Part shown: positions 35,361-45,870 of the stretch, one piece after another
How positions within the stretch are numbered: the stretch's first letter is position 1
How the letters are laid out: each line of letters starts with the position of its first letter
From: Trichocoleus sp. FACHB-40
GTDB taxonomy: Bacteria > Cyanobacteriota > Cyanobacteriia > Cyanobacteriales > FACHB-T130
NCBI RefSeq assembly: GCF_014695915.1
Contig: NZ_JACJPF010000068.1
Location: 1 to 64,000 of the forward strand
Reading direction: 5' to 3'
DNA length: 64,000 bases
Notes under the pieces: generated by a model
Databases searched by the model: none
What the model saw: only the letters and a program-made list of their open reading frames with translations
Told to the model about the DNA's origin: nothing
Position numbers and translations under genes: made by a program

Positions 35361-37235
35361 TTAGATTTTGGTGCCGCAATCGGGACAGAATTTGTTGCTG
35401 GCGATGTTTTTGGCACCGCAGCCGCTACAGTAAATTAATTCTGTAGCTTTTTCCAATTTGCGGAGTTCTGGCAAGCCAATCATCTGAGCATTGCTCTTGC
35501 CAGGAGCTACCATTGGGTAACAGTTTTCGTCCTTTTTGACTCGGACATCCAAGAGAACTGGGCCGTTGTGGGCGAGCATTTCGGCGATCGCATCTTTCAA
35601 TTCATCTCGACTACGAACAACCATCCCCTTAATCCCGAAAGCCTGCGCCAGCAGCACAAAATCTGGCATCCCCACTTGCATATTCGAGGACGAGTAACGC
35701 TCTCCATAGAAAGCTTCCTGCCACTGACGCACCATCCCCTGCCAGCCATTATTGATAATTACTGTCTTGACATTTATGTGATGTTGTGCAAGGGTTCCCA
35801 ATTCCTGTAAATTCATCTGGAAACTGGCATCGCCGCTGATACAGATGACTTCATCATTTGGCAGAGCTACCTTGACACCCATCGCGGCAGGCATCCCGAA
35901 ACCCATCGTGCCTAAACCAGCGCTAGAAATCCACTTACGCGGGCCATTCTTCAAGAATTGCGCCGACCACATTTGGTGCTGTCCAACGTCTGTGGTGTAG
36001 TAGGCATCTGGAGCCTGACGAGTTAGTTCCACAATCACTTCCTGCGGTGCCAGACTATCGGGATATTGGGGGACAATTAGGGGATAGTCTTCCCGCCAGC
36101 GATTAATCCGTTCTAGCCATGCTTGCGTCTGGATTGGGGTTCCGGTATCTGTTTCCTGACATCGGCGCAGCAAGTCAATCAAGACATTCCGCACATCGCC
36201 CACAATTGGCACTTCCGGAGCGCGGTTTTTCCCGACTTCAGCGGGGTCAATATCAATATGGATAACTTTAGCGCGGGAGGCAAACTCATCCAATTTGCCC
36301 GTCACGCGGTCATCAAACCTGGCTCCCACTGCTATCAACAAGTCGCACTCGCTCACCGCAAAGTTAGCGTAGGCGGTGCCGTGCATCCCCAACATTCCCA
36401 GTGCTAGGGGATGGTTTTCGTCAAATGAACCTTTGCCCATCAGGGTTGTGGTGACGGGGATTTGGAAACTTTGTGCTAGCTGTTGAATTTCTGGATGAGC
36501 GCCAGCTGCGATCGCGCCTCCTCCCACATACAATAAGGGCTGTTTGGCTTCCCGAATTAAATTTACCGCCGCATTGATTTGGCGAGGATTTCCCTTGACA
36601 GTGGGACGGTATCCCGGCAACTTCACTGAATTCGGCTCTACTGGATAATAGTCAAATTGCCCTAATGCAACATCTTTCGGCACATCAATCAAAACTGGCC
36701 CCGGCCGCCCGGTAGTGGCGATGTGGAACGCTTCTGCCACAATCCGCGCCATGTCTTTTTGATCGCGCACTACATAGGAGTGCTTTACAATTGGCAGCGT
36801 AATTCCGTAGATATCTGTTTCCTGAAACGCATCGGTGCCAATTGCTGCTAGAGCCACCTGACCCGTGACCACCACCATTGGAATCGAATCCATGTGAGCG
36901 GTGGCAATACCTGTCACCAAGTTGGTTGCCCCAGGGCCAGATGTTGCAAAACAGACACCCACCTGCCCCGTAGCACGAGCATAGCCATCGGCGGCGTGTG
37001 ACGCACCTTGCTCGTGTCTTACCAAGATGTGCTGAATACCACCTCTAGCTTCTGCCCGATATAACTCGTCGTAAATCGGCAGAATTGCACCACCTGGATA
37101 GCCAAAAATATGCTTTACACCGTGGCGCATCAAGCTGTCAATCAAGGCATATGCACCTGTTTGACGGTTGTTGCTCATTTGACGTGTGGCTTCTTTTTCC
37201 GAGATGCTTTGCGATCGCACTTGTAGACCTCTCAC
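35361..37235 (-). CDS. ilvB: Acetolactate synthase large subunit with C-terminal zinc ribbon
   Basis: A 624-residue ThDP enzyme. [17 protein letters not shown] with the catalytic Glu in [25 protein letters not shown] (FAD region) and [14 protein letters not shown] with [11 protein letters not shown] (ThDP/Mg site) define AHAS. It condenses pyruvate (or with 2-ketobutyrate) in valine, leucine and isoleucine synthesis. After the normal end the chain runs on to [20 protein letters not shown], a two-CxxC zinc ribbon at about 598-622. The start is GTG 37235; ATG 37178 is an alternative. The small subunit is not in the window. Confidence 0.93.
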   Translation of the reverse strand: MRGLQVRSQSISEKEATRQMSNNRQTGAYALIDSLMRHGVKHIFGYPGGAILPIYDELYRAEARGGIQHILVRHEQGASHAADGYARATGQVGVCFATSGPGATNLVTGIATAHMDSIPMVVVTGQVALAAIGTDAFQETDIYGITLPIVKHSYVVRDQKDMARIVAEAFHIATTGRPGPVLIDVPKDVALGQFDYYPVEPNSVKLPGYRPTVKGNPRQINAAVNLIREAKQPLLYVGGGAIAAGAHPEIQQLAQSFQIPVTTTLMGKGSFDENHPLALGMLGMHGTAYANFAVSECDLLIAVGARFDDRVTGKLDEFASRAKVIHIDIDPAEVGKNRAPEVPIVGDVRNVLIDLLRRCQETDTGTPIQTQAWLERINRWREDYPLIVPQYPDSLAPQEVIVELTRQAPDAYYTTDVGQHQMWSAQFLKNGPRKWISSAGLGTMGFGMPAAMGVKVALPNDEVICISGDASFQMNLQELGTLAQHHINVKTVIINNGWQGMVRQWQEAFYGERYSSSNMQVGMPDFVLLAQAFGIKGMVVRSRDELKDAIAEMLAHNGPVLLDVRVKKDENCYPMVAPGKSNAQMIGLPELRKLEKATELIYCSGCGAKNIASNKFCPDCGTKI

Positions 37236-37412
37236 TATAACTAACTGGTTTTTCTTAACTCTCGTATCTTTTGTATTTAATGAATGATGCCAACTTGGGG
37301 GTTAATTCTTAAGTCTAATTCCTTCTATCAGTTCCTGTCGAGCGATCTCTCAAAGTTGGGCATTGGGGAGGAGGTGACTAGGGACTGGGTAAGACTTATT
37401 TCCAATTCCCAT

Positions 37413-37536
37413 CTTGCATAAGCAACCAATAAGTCAGTATTTCAGCTGAAGACATTAGGTAATCGGTAATTAGCCAACTTCATTACTCCCTACCTTGCAC
37501 AAACAACTAATAAGTCAGTATTTCAGCTGAAGACAT
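37413..37536. repeat. Pair of 43-bp direct repeats upstream of ilvB
   Basis: 37413-37455 and 37494-37536 differ at three positions; both end in GTATTTCAGCTGAAGACAT, which holds the palindrome TTCAGCTGAA. The period is 81 bases. They lie in the ~500-base gap between divergent ilvB and the GGDEF-EAL gene, which otherwise shows no gene. Confidence 0.75.
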
Positions 37537-37738
37537 GAGGACTCTGCTTAGAATAATCTGCGCGAATCGGCTGAATTTTGGTAGAAGCAACAAACATTAA
37601 GTCGCCTAGTATACAAAAGAACAATCCCTAAATGCTAAGTTGTGTTACAAAGCATACAGAGCAGATAAAACATCCTTGACAAAGAGAATTGCTATCAGCT
37701 CCAGAAACAGCAATGAATGACACCAGAAAATAAGCTCA

Positions 37739-40495
37739 ATGCTGGAATATATCACAAAACCTTTATTTTTAATCCAATTTATCCCCCATGGCCATTGCTA
37801 TCTCTGGAAGCCTGGGTTGGTATCGCTGCATATAGCCTCCGACTTACTGATAGCGATGGCGTATTATTCAATACCCCTGATGCTAGTATATTTCGTTAAA
37901 CAGCGTCGGGATATACCGTTTAACTGGATATTCCTGCTCTTTGGTGCCTTTATTGTTGCCTGCGGCACCGGACATTTGATAGAAGTGTGGACGTTATGGC
38001 ACCCGGATTACTGGGTTTCGGGATTTGTGAAAGCGACAACAGCAGGAGTTTCCGTTTATACAGCTATGGAGCTAGTACCGTTAATTCCGCAAGCGCTGGC
38101 TCTCCCCAGTGCCGCACAACTAGAGGTAGCCAACCACAAACTACAAAGGGAAATCAATGAGCGCCAGCAGGCCGAGTCAAAAATCCGCTTTCAGGCGCGA
38201 CTGTTGAATGCAGTGCAGCAGGCAGTAATTGCTACCGATATAGATGGAACAATTACTTATTGGAACCGTTTTGCACAAACGCTTTACGGCTGGTCAGAAG
38301 CAGAGGTAATAGGTAGTAAAATCGCGGAAATTATCGCACCGCCCTGTGTGCGATCGCAAGCACTTGAGATTAGATCCAGCCTCCGCACTGGCGAAAGTTG
38401 GTCTGGAGAATTTTTGATGCAGCGCCGAGACGGTAGTACCTTCCCGGCAATGGTGACAGACTCGCCAATTTATAACGATAAAGGTGAATTGATTGGAATT
38501 ATTGGCATTTCCACAGACATCACCTATCGCGTACAGGCAGAAGAGGCATTGCGCGAAAGCGAACAACGCTACCGGACACTTGCCGAAAACAACACCGTGG
38601 GAGTCTGGCATCTTAGCGAAGATGGCTCCACAATTTACATCAATCCCACAATGTGTTCCCTGCTGGAGATAGAGGAAGCGGGAGAACTGGCAGGCAAAAC
38701 CTTCCACGACTTCTTCACCCCTGAAAGCCTGGAGAAAATGGCGAACAAACACAGCAAAAGCCTGCAAGGACAACCCTCCAGCTACGAAGTGGACATCATT
38801 GGGAAAAATGGTTGCCAGCGCACAACCGCCTTCTCTTGTGCGCCCCTGTTCTCAGCAACTGGTCAATTGCAAAGCTTTATTGGAGCCTTCACTGATATCA
38901 CTGAGCAAAAGTGGGCAGAAGCACAACTGCGACGGAATGTTTTTTATGACAGCCTCACAAACCTGCCTAATCGAGCTTTGTTGATATCTCGTCTGAAAGA
39001 TTTAATTGAGACTGCAAAGGGGCGTCCTGACTATCGATTCGCTGTACTATTTCTGGATTTGGATCGCTTCAAACTTGTGAACGACTGTTTGGGACACTTC
39101 CTGGGGGATCAACTGCTAAAAGCGGTTGCTCAACGGCTGCAAGAGTGTCTGCGCCCGATTGATACAGTGTCACGTTTTGGCGGGGATGAGTTTGCAATTC
39201 TCCAAGACAACATCCAAGATGTCAGCGAAGCCGTCCACCTTGCTGAGCAAATTCACTCGGCGTTAGCATCACCATTTTACCTGGATGGACATGAAGTATT
39301 CACCTCCGCCAGCATTGGCATTGCCATAAATAGAGCTGGGGTAAAAAAACTGACGATGCAAGCAGGCTTGAGAACTTCAGGAGTGGTAGCGCAGCGGTAC
39401 GAAGTACAGACCCAGTTAGAAAATAGCGGCCCGATACTTAAAAATTCCTCTAGTTCCTCTTCACTCAACCCTCAGCCCAGCCTCTGGGAAGGCGAAGCGT
39501 CTACATTACTTAGCACTCCTCTGCTTAGAACTGAATACAATCAGCCAGAAGACTTTCTCCGGGATGCTGATATCGCCATGTACCGCGCTAAGGGAGAAGG
39601 TAAAGCGTGCCACGTTGTGTTTGACTCAACTATGCACGAGAGAGCGATCGCTCACTTGCAGCTGGAGACGGATCTGCGACGGGCAGTTGAGCAATTAGCA
39701 CTCGATCAACAACTGAGTGACAGGCCAGATGCGTATCTTACTAACTGCCAATTCCAGATTCACTACCAGCCAATTGTATTGCTCTCTACGGGTAAGCTGG
39801 CTGGTTTCGAGGCGTTGGTGCGCTGGATTCACCCAACACAAGGCATGATTTCTCCAGTCGAGTTCATCCCCATTGCCGAAGAAACTGGTCTGATTGTACC
39901 CCTTGGCTGGTGGATACTGCGCGAAGCCTGTCATCAGATGCGGACATGGCAGCAGGCAAATGGCAATAGTTGCAACTCCCTAACTATCAGCGTTAATCTT
40001 TCCGGTAAACAGTTTCTGCAACCAGATTTAGTTGAGCAAATTGACCAAATTCTCAAGGATACTGGTTTGCAAGCAAGCTGTTTGAAGCTGGAAATTACTG
40101 AAAGCGTTCTCATTGAAAATGCGGAAGCTGCAACTGTTAGTTTAGAGCAACTGCGATCGCGTCAGATTGAACTATCCTTGGATGACTTCGGTACAGGATA
40201 CTCTTCCTTGAGCTATCTGCACCGTTTTCCCATCAATACCTTGAAAATTGACCGTTCTTTCGTAAGTAGACTGAGGACATCTGGCAATAGCAGACAGGCA
40301 AGACTGCCTCTACAGATTGTCCAAACAATTGTAACCCTTGCCCATAATTTGGGAATGGATGTAGTCGCCGAGGGAATAGAAACTCCTCTTGAGTTAGAGC
40401 AATTGCGACTTCTTGGCTGCGAACATGGACAAGGATATCTTTTCTCTAAGCCACTCAATGCCGTAGCAGCAGAAAAGTTCATTGATTTTAGATGA
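37739..40495 (+). CDS. Ethylene-receptor-like membrane domain fused to PAS-PAS-GGDEF-EAL
   Basis: A 918-residue sensor. Three membrane helices at residues ~30-125 match the copper/ethylene-binding domain of plant ETR1: Asp35, Tyr42 (SDLLIAMAYYSIPL) and Cys75, His79 (FGAFIVACGTGHLIEVW) sit at the ligand positions. Two PAS domains (about 150-270 and 275-395) follow. The GGDEF domain has RFGGDEFAIL (481-485 is GGDEF) but carries an extra ~60-residue Ser/Pro-rich stretch at 533-600. The EAL domain has FEALVRW, EITESVLIENAE, DDFGTGYSSLSYL and KIDRSF, so it looks active. It should make and/or break cyclic di-GMP. Confidence 0.88.
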   Translation: MLEYITKPLFLIQFIPHGHCYLWKPGLVSLHIASDLLIAMAYYSIPLMLVYFVKQRRDIPFNWIFLLFGAFIVACGTGHLIEVWTLWHPDYWVSGFVKATTAGVSVYTAMELVPLIPQALALPSAAQLEVANHKLQREINERQQAESKIRFQARLLNAVQQAVIATDIDGTITYWNRFAQTLYGWSEAEVIGSKIAEIIAPPCVRSQALEIRSSLRTGESWSGEFLMQRRDGSTFPAMVTDSPIYNDKGELIGIIGISTDITYRVQAEEALRESEQRYRTLAENNTVGVWHLSEDGSTIYINPTMCSLLEIEEAGELAGKTFHDFFTPESLEKMANKHSKSLQGQPSSYEVDIIGKNGCQRTTAFSCAPLFSATGQLQSFIGAFTDITEQKWAEAQLRRNVFYDSLTNLPNRALLISRLKDLIETAKGRPDYRFAVLFLDLDRFKLVNDCLGHFLGDQLLKAVAQRLQECLRPIDTVSRFGGDEFAILQDNIQDVSEAVHLAEQIHSALASPFYLDGHEVFTSASIGIAINRAGVKKLTMQAGLRTSGVVAQRYEVQTQLENSGPILKNSSSSSSLNPQPSLWEGEASTLLSTPLLRTEYNQPEDFLRDADIAMYRAKGEGKACHVVFDSTMHERAIAHLQLETDLRRAVEQLALDQQLSDRPDAYLTNCQFQIHYQPIVLLSTGKLAGFEALVRWIHPTQGMISPVEFIPIAEETGLIVPLGWWILREACHQMRTWQQANGNSCNSLTISVNLSGKQFLQPDLVEQIDQILKDTGLQASCLKLEITESVLIENAEAATVSLEQLRSRQIELSLDDFGTGYSSLSYLHRFPINTLKIDRSFVSRLRTSGNSRQARLPLQIVQTIVTLAHNLGMDVVAEGIETPLELEQLRLLGCEHGQGYLFSKPLNAVAAEKFIDFR

Positions 40496-40499
40496 GGGG

Positions 40500-40620
40500 C
40501 TGGGGACTGGGGGCTAGGGACTAGGAACAAGGGACTAGGGACTGGGTACTAGGAACAAGGGACTGGGTAAGAATCCTCCCAATCCCTAATCCCCAATCCC
40601 CAATCCCCAATCCCCAATCC
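40500..40620. repeat. STRR heptamer block
   Basis: Tandem GGGACT/GGGGACTG-type units on the plus strand turn into CCCCAATC units, filling the whole gap between the convergent sensor and MFS genes. The two halves are complementary and could fold into one hairpin. Confidence 0.8.
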
Positions 40621-41874
40621 CTAAATCGCATCTTTCAAAACATTGCGGGTATTTTGCCACGCCCAAATGCCCACTACACTAACAACGATACTCATTGCCA
40701 GAAGAACGCCTCGCAGACCAAATTTATCCGTCAGAGGGCCTGCGATCGCTAACGGCAAACTTAGAGCAATATTAACCACATTATTCTGAAACCCAAAAAC
40801 TTTACCCCGCATCGATTCCGATGTTTGCTGGTGAATCAAAGTTTGCATCGGTACGCCGATTAAAGATGCCCCTAAACCCAACAAAGCACTCAGCCCTAAA
40901 CCCAGCCAAAGTCGGTGTGTAAAGCTAAACACACCCAAAACAAACGCCATACTGAGAAAACCAAACAATGGTAACGGTTTTTGGTGAAAGCGATCGCCCC
41001 AGTGTCCCAATATCCCCGCACCTAATACCATCCCCACCCCAGCAGATGCCAACAGAAAGCCAAACTGTTCTGATTTCAGTCCTAGCTTCTCGGAAAGATC
41101 GATCGCCAGCACCGTTAACGCCGCAAACACTGAATACAAAATCACCAACTGGAACATTGCATTCCTAACCAGGCGGTTTTGCCACAGATAACGCAACCCC
41201 GCTTTCAAGTCGCTTATCGGATTAATTGCTGCCTGTGGATTGATAACCGCAGGATCTTTAATCTTAACGAACATACTAATAATCGCCGCTAACAGGTAGA
41301 ATCCGCCAACCAAAAATTCTTGACTAGATTCTCCACCCAAACTTCTAGCCAAACTCAACACAGGTTCCCCGACAGCGAACCCCACAATCAAAGAACCCAT
41401 CATCGTCGTGGTGAACAGCGCATTAGCCGTCATCAAATTTTCGCGCCGCACCATTAACGGAATAGCCGCCTGTTCTGCTGGGGCAAAAAATTGAGTTACC
41501 GCAGAACTCAAAAACGTAATTACCAACAAGATGCTAAACTTCTGTGGCAATAAGGGAATTAATATTGTCAAGCCAAAGCGCAGCAGATCGGAAGCAACCA
41601 TAACTTTCTTCTTAGGAAAGCGATCCACAAACACGCCAGCAGCTGAGCCAAACAGAATCGCGGGTAGCGTAAAAGCGACCATCAGAGCTGATCGCATGGA
41701 ATTTTCCATTTCGGGAGCGAACTGATATTCGCTCAGCAAAGCAATCAGCAAAACGAAGAATACTTTATCTGCTATTTGGGACAATATCTGCCCAACCCAC
41801 AGCACCATAAAGGGTCGGTTCTTCAACAGAGCGTGAAATCCGCTCCCAGATGGAGGGGGGTCAGATGGAAACAT
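40621..41874 (-). CDS. Major facilitator superfamily transporter
   Basis: A 417-residue protein with about 12 hydrophobic helices. FMVLWVGQILSQIADKVFFVLL is the first helix, GVFVDRFPKKKVMVASDLLRFG is the loop 2-3 MFS motif, and PMQTLIHQQTSESMRGKVFGFQN resembles the MFS_3 (EntS-like exporter) group. The substrate cannot be told. It sits in the inner membrane. No linked gene points to a drug, metal or siderophore; the gene is single. Confidence 0.85.
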   Translation of the reverse strand: MFPSDPPPSGSGFHALLKNRPFMVLWVGQILSQIADKVFFVLLIALLSEYQFAPEMENSMRSALMVAFTLPAILFGSAAGVFVDRFPKKKVMVASDLLRFGLTILIPLLPQKFSILLVITFLSSAVTQFFAPAEQAAIPLMVRRENLMTANALFTTTMMGSLIVGFAVGEPVLSLARSLGGESSQEFLVGGFYLLAAIISMFVKIKDPAVINPQAAINPISDLKAGLRYLWQNRLVRNAMFQLVILYSVFAALTVLAIDLSEKLGLKSEQFGFLLASAGVGMVLGAGILGHWGDRFHQKPLPLFGFLSMAFVLGVFSFTHRLWLGLGLSALLGLGASLIGVPMQTLIHQQTSESMRGKVFGFQNNVVNIALSLPLAIAGPLTDKFGLRGVLLAMSIVVSVVGIWAWQNTRNVLKDAI

Positions 41875-42333
41875 AGCAATTGTTCAGGAGCTTCTTATCT
41901 ACAACCCTAGTTTGCGCTCTAGAAGGTAAATTGTGCCACTCTAGTAGACACTTTTTGCTTAATTTAAAAAATTTCACAGACTCGCCAAGCATTTGCCTAA
42001 GTTTATATGCTACATGGTGCGTGACACCTTCACGGCTGGCACAGCTCATTGGGAGGCACTGCATCTATAACAGTTGGAACCGGATCTAACTGAAGTTGTT
42101 GCTTTATGTATAAATTCTTATTAATTTACCAATAATTGTCACTTCCTAAATTACGCAATCCTGCCCTTGACAAACTTCATGCTGTTTTAACTTTTCAATA
42201 AATACCTGAAGCCCGATCCTATGTTAAGTTAGTCACTGGGAATTTAATTCGGCTGAGCGAGTTTGTTGTCTTACATTGACAGGCATCTCTCCGAATCGAA
42301 GTCTCTACACCATCTGATGAAGTGAGATACTCC
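41875..42333. other. Intergenic region and long leader of the RNA-binding protein gene
   Basis: I see no gene in these 459 bases. The part before 42334 is likely a long 5' leader, as is common for cold-induced RNA-binding protein genes in cyanobacteria, but no specific thermosensor fold is evident. Confidence 0.4.
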
Positions 42334-42639
42334 ATGTCAATCTATGTAGGCAACCTATCCTACGATGTCACGCAAGAAGACCTCAGCCAAGTTTTTGCTG
42401 AATATGGAACTGTTAAGCGTGTTCAACTACCTACCGACCGAGAAACTGGTCGTCCACGCGGCTTTGGTTTCGTAGAAATGGAAACTGACGCTGAAGAAAC
42501 TGCTGCTATTGAAGCTCTCGATGGAGCTGAGTGGATGGGCCGCGATCTAAAAGTCAACAAAGCCAAGCCTCGTGAAGATAGAGGGCCCTCCGGCGGTGGC
42601 AACCGCAGGCCTAGTGGTGGCTTCTCTCGCCGTTACTAA
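42334..42639 (+). CDS. RRM-type RNA-binding protein
   Basis: A 101-residue protein from ATG 42334 (MSIYVGNLSYDVTQEDLSQV). One RRM: RNP-2 is IYVGNLSY and RNP-1 is RGFGFVEM, both with the aromatic residues that stack on RNA. A short Gly/Arg/Ser tail (GGGNRRPSGGFSRRY) follows. This is the cyanobacterial Rbp family, often cold-induced; some members help place photosystem mRNAs near thylakoids. It is monocistronic and ends at a strong hairpin. Confidence 0.95.
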   Translation: MSIYVGNLSYDVTQEDLSQVFAEYGTVKRVQLPTDRETGRPRGFGFVEMETDAEETAAIEALDGAEWMGRDLKVNKAKPREDRGPSGGGNRRPSGGFSRRY

Positions 42640-42857
42640 ATCTTGAAATTAAGAATTTAACTCGGCTAGTCTCCCACAGATTGGCGCTTCCACTGCTAAA
42701 GGCTCTCCTTGGATCTTCTCAGGATAAACATTTTGGCAGTGGATTTTTTCTTGACACACTATTAACCTTAACAACCAGATTATTATCTCTAAGTTGGAGA
42801 AGGAACTATCAACCTTCTTTAGTTTCCGGTTTGGTTTCTTGTTTAAATTAATATTAG

Positions 42858-42891
42858 AATCCGGTGCAGACTTCGTGTCTTGCACCGGATT
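42858..42891. terminator. Strong hairpin between convergent genes
   Basis: AATCCGGTGCA (42858-42868) pairs exactly with TGCACCGGATT (42881-42891), with extra GAC/GTC pairing in the loop and TTTAATATT after it. It serves the RNA-binding protein gene and possibly the large minus-strand gene ending at 42898. Confidence 0.8.
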
Positions 42892-42897
42892 TTAATA

Positions 42898-45756
42898 TTA
42901 GTCAGAACGCGGTGGTAGTTCAGAGGGTGAAAGGGAATCAGGATCGCTTAGTGAGGGGGAACCAGGGGCGGGTGATGCGGCGGCACCTGGAGCGGCAGGT
43001 GAGACGGCGGCACTCGGAGCGGCAGGTGAGACGGCGGCACCAGGGGCAGGAGGAGGGGGAGATCCTGCACCAGTATTCCCAGCTGACGCACCCGCAGCAG
43101 GGGGTGGAGCAATCGGTAGCGGTGGTGGAATGGGTGGAGCTGGGACTAACGTTGGTGCGGTTGAACCTTTAGCGCCTGGAGCCGGAATTAAAGGTGGAGG
43201 AGCTGGAGGAGGCGGCGGCTCAAAGGTTTCAATAGTAACTGCGCGACTAATTTGTTCGCCAGCAGCATTTGTTACTTGCAAGGTAAGAGTTTCGCTACCA
43301 GGTTTTTGGCTGATGGTGTAGGGGAGACTACCAGAAGTCGGGACGTTTCCAGGTGAGGGAAGCAGCTGCACTTTTATATCTTTGCCGCCTTCTACTTTCC
43401 AAGAAATTCTAAAGATTCCCCCAGGTTTGTTCTTATTAATTGGAACAAGATATTTCGCCAGAGCCTCTTGATTATTGATTTTAAATTCTACAATTTTGGA
43501 GGGCTGAGCTTGAATTTTAATAGCATCAGTTTTTTTGGTATCTGATGGTTCCTCTTGTCCGTTGTTGGGAATTACTGCGAGTTCAAAAATGTAGTCTCCA
43601 GGTTTACGGGCATCTGTAGGTACATTTTTGCATAAGAGTCCAACTTCGATGGAACAATATTTCTTCAAACCTACAGCAATCCCTTCGCTGAAGTTATAAC
43701 GCTTCAAAACACTTGTGACTTCACCTTCAGGCGATCGCCCGATTAGCTGTAATTCTTTAATTTGATCTCTGTTGATAATTCTCCAGTTGAGGAGGATTTT
43801 ATCGTTGGGTGTGTTATTTGGTGGAACTGCTAATCTTTCTTGGTAGACAGGTAGGCTAGAGGAAAACTCGACAATTTTTGGAGGAGCTATCGGCTCGATT
43901 TTAATTACGTTAGTTTTTAAAATATTAGATGCTATGTCTTTATTATTCTTGGGAAATGTTTTTAGTTCAAAAACATAGTCACCAGGTTTGCGGGCATCTG
44001 TACGCACATTTTTGCAGATTAGTATCTGCCGAATAGCGCAGAAGGACTTAAGCTGATCTGGGACTCCTCGACTAAAATCATAAGATATTGGTTCAAGGGC
44101 AGCTGTACCATCAGGTGATTGACCAGTGATGGTTAGCGAGTTTAGTTGTTGCGGGTTGCGAATTTGCCAAGAGAGGCGGATAAAATCACCTTCAGCGGCT
44201 TGATAGAAATTGTCTTGAGAGCCGAATTCAATAACTTTTGGTGATGGCTTTGGCTTAAAGAATAGCAACCAAACGAGGAATGCGATCGCAGCGACAGTTC
44301 CCAACACAGTGAGCAACACCAGCAAAAACTGCCACCAAGGACGCGGCTCCCAATACAAAGTCCCCTGCGGCGCATCATTAATTAAAGGCAACTGCTGCGT
44401 ATCTTCAATTTCAACGCCGAAGTTGATCAGCCGTCCGCCCCCATAGATTGGGCGACGCCACCACTTGAGCGGTTTTACCTTAATTTCCGCCGTAGCTAAG
44501 GAAAAAGGCGCTATCCGCAGCATAGTCGGCAACACTGTGTAACTACACACATCCTCCTCATCTAAACTTTTAGCTCGTACAATGACTTCCCGCGATATGT
44601 TACCCGAATTGTTCAACCTAACCTCATACAGCCCGGCTAAACGCCGCACCTTGCCCACCAAGCTGCGAAATTCTACAGTCAGCAGGTAAGTCGGGAGAAT
44701 TTGTAAGTACACCACATCCAGCAACACCAAGTCTGGATTGTTCGCAGAATATAGCCGCACGGTGGGAAAGTAAGTTCCCGCCACAGCGTCCATTGGCGGA
44801 TTCAAAAACAGGAGGATGTCGCCCTTCTCTCCGGGGTTAAGGTCTAATGCAGTGGCAGTTGTTACTAATCCAGGTGAATTTAAACCCTCTGGATAGCGCA
44901 CGGTATACCATTTTTCATTGAGTTCAGGACACGTCAGCCGAAAACGGTCTACTCGGTCAGAGCGGTTATGTATGCTCACCGCAACTTGCAACAGCGCTCC
45001 GGGTTGCAGAAGGGCAGGTGCAGCAGAACTCGTAGGCGGCGAAAGACTGAAAGTAGGGTCGCTGACTCGGATAGCAGCCTCAACTGGCGGCAAAACCTGA
45101 AGTCGGCTGTTATGTCGAATCGGAGTATCTTCTGGGTAGTGCAGTGGCGCATCAACCACTAACAGGTAGTTGTAAGTGTTGGGTTTAGCCTCCAGCGGCA
45201 CCTCAAACTGAAATATAACCTCACTGGTGGAGTTGGCACCCAAAGCCAGCCGCTCATGGGGATTAATACACCAGTTGCGGGGATAGGATACTTCATCGAT
45301 AAAAATATCAATTAAGGCGCTCTGATTGCCCTTGTTACTTACGGTGACGCACAGATCGAAGTTACTCCCGGCTACGAGGGCATAATCTCCACTGGGATTG
45401 AGGATAACTGAGAGGGGATTACCAGGAGCCAAAGCCTGTTGAATGGTCTGCTGCTGGGTTCCTCTTTTGGCAGCAAGACGAATCCGGTAGCGTGCCTCGC
45501 CTGCAATTTGCATTTCTTGCACGAAGCCTTGATCTACCAACTCATCCATAATAGCGATCGCATCTGACTGTGTGAAGTCAATGCGCTCTGCTACCTCAGC
45601 CAAGCTGACATCTGATTTTTTTCGCATCATCCATTGGACAACCTGCCGCTGCTCCTCCGGCAGCGTCAGTATATCCACCACATTCAGACCGCCGGAGCCT
45701 TCCGGCTCTTGTCTCCCCGTCTCTGCCCCAGAAGGGTTTAAGTGCTGCCTCGTCAT
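42898..45756 (-). CDS. Large membrane protein: winged-helix start, Ig-like repeats, Pro/Ala-rich tail
   Basis: A 952-residue protein. Residues ~30-90 look like a winged helix ([29 protein letters not shown]). Two or three Ig-like (NEW3-type) domains follow up to ~460 (for example [20 protein letters not shown] and [17 protein letters not shown]). A membrane helix lies at ~472-499 ([20 protein letters not shown]). The distal side has two related beta domains ([18 protein letters not shown] and [13 protein letters not shown]) and a ~100-residue Pro/Ala-rich tail. It is the last gene of the contractile-injection-system block and may tether the baseplate to a membrane. Confidence 0.75.
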   Translation of the reverse strand: MTRQHLNPSGAETGRQEPEGSGGLNVVDILTLPEEQRQVVQWMMRKKSDVSLAEVAERIDFTQSDAIAIMDELVDQGFVQEMQIAGEARYRIRLAAKRGTQQQTIQQALAPGNPLSVILNPSGDYALVAGSNFDLCVTVSNKGNQSALIDIFIDEVSYPRNWCINPHERLALGANSTSEVIFQFEVPLEAKPNTYNYLLVVDAPLHYPEDTPIRHNSRLQVLPPVEAAIRVSDPTFSLSPPTSSAAPALLQPGALLQVAVSIHNRSDRVDRFRLTCPELNEKWYTVRYPEGLNSPGLVTTATALDLNPGEKGDILLFLNPPMDAVAGTYFPTVRLYSANNPDLVLLDVVYLQILPTYLLTVEFRSLVGKVRRLAGLYEVRLNNSGNISREVIVRAKSLDEEDVCSYTVLPTMLRIAPFSLATAEIKVKPLKWWRRPIYGGGRLINFGVEIEDTQQLPLINDAPQGTLYWEPRPWWQFLLVLLTVLGTVAAIAFLVWLLFFKPKPSPKVIEFGSQDNFYQAAEGDFIRLSWQIRNPQQLNSLTITGQSPDGTAALEPISYDFSRGVPDQLKSFCAIRQILICKNVRTDARKPGDYVFELKTFPKNNKDIASNILKTNVIKIEPIAPPKIVEFSSSLPVYQERLAVPPNNTPNDKILLNWRIINRDQIKELQLIGRSPEGEVTSVLKRYNFSEGIAVGLKKYCSIEVGLLCKNVPTDARKPGDYIFELAVIPNNGQEEPSDTKKTDAIKIQAQPSKIVEFKINNQEALAKYLVPINKNKPGGIFRISWKVEGGKDIKVQLLPSPGNVPTSGSLPYTISQKPGSETLTLQVTNAAGEQISRAVTIETFEPPPPPAPPPLIPAPGAKGSTAPTLVPAPPIPPPLPIAPPPAAGASAGNTGAGSPPPPAPGAAVSPAAPSAAVSPAAPGAAASPAPGSPSLSDPDSLSPSELPPRSD

Positions 45757-45780
45757 GTTTCCCCCTCTACAAAAAAGTAG

Positions 45781-45870
45781 CGATTGGGGGCTAGGGACTG
45801 GGGACTAGGGATTCCCAATTCCCAATCCCCAATTCCCAATTCCCAATCCCCAATCCCCAATCCCCAATCC
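45781..45870. repeat. STRR heptamer block inside the injection-system gene cluster
   Basis: GGGGACT units followed by many CCCAATT/CCCCAAT units fill the gap between two large genes of the same strand. Confidence 0.8.

Noticed and set aside
41861-42089. Short frames on both strands upstream of the RNA-binding protein gene
   Set aside because: They overlap each other, lack ribosome sites and match nothing known.
42649-42885. 78-codon minus-strand frame after the RNA-binding protein gene
   Set aside because: It begins inside the terminator hairpin and shows no coding pattern.
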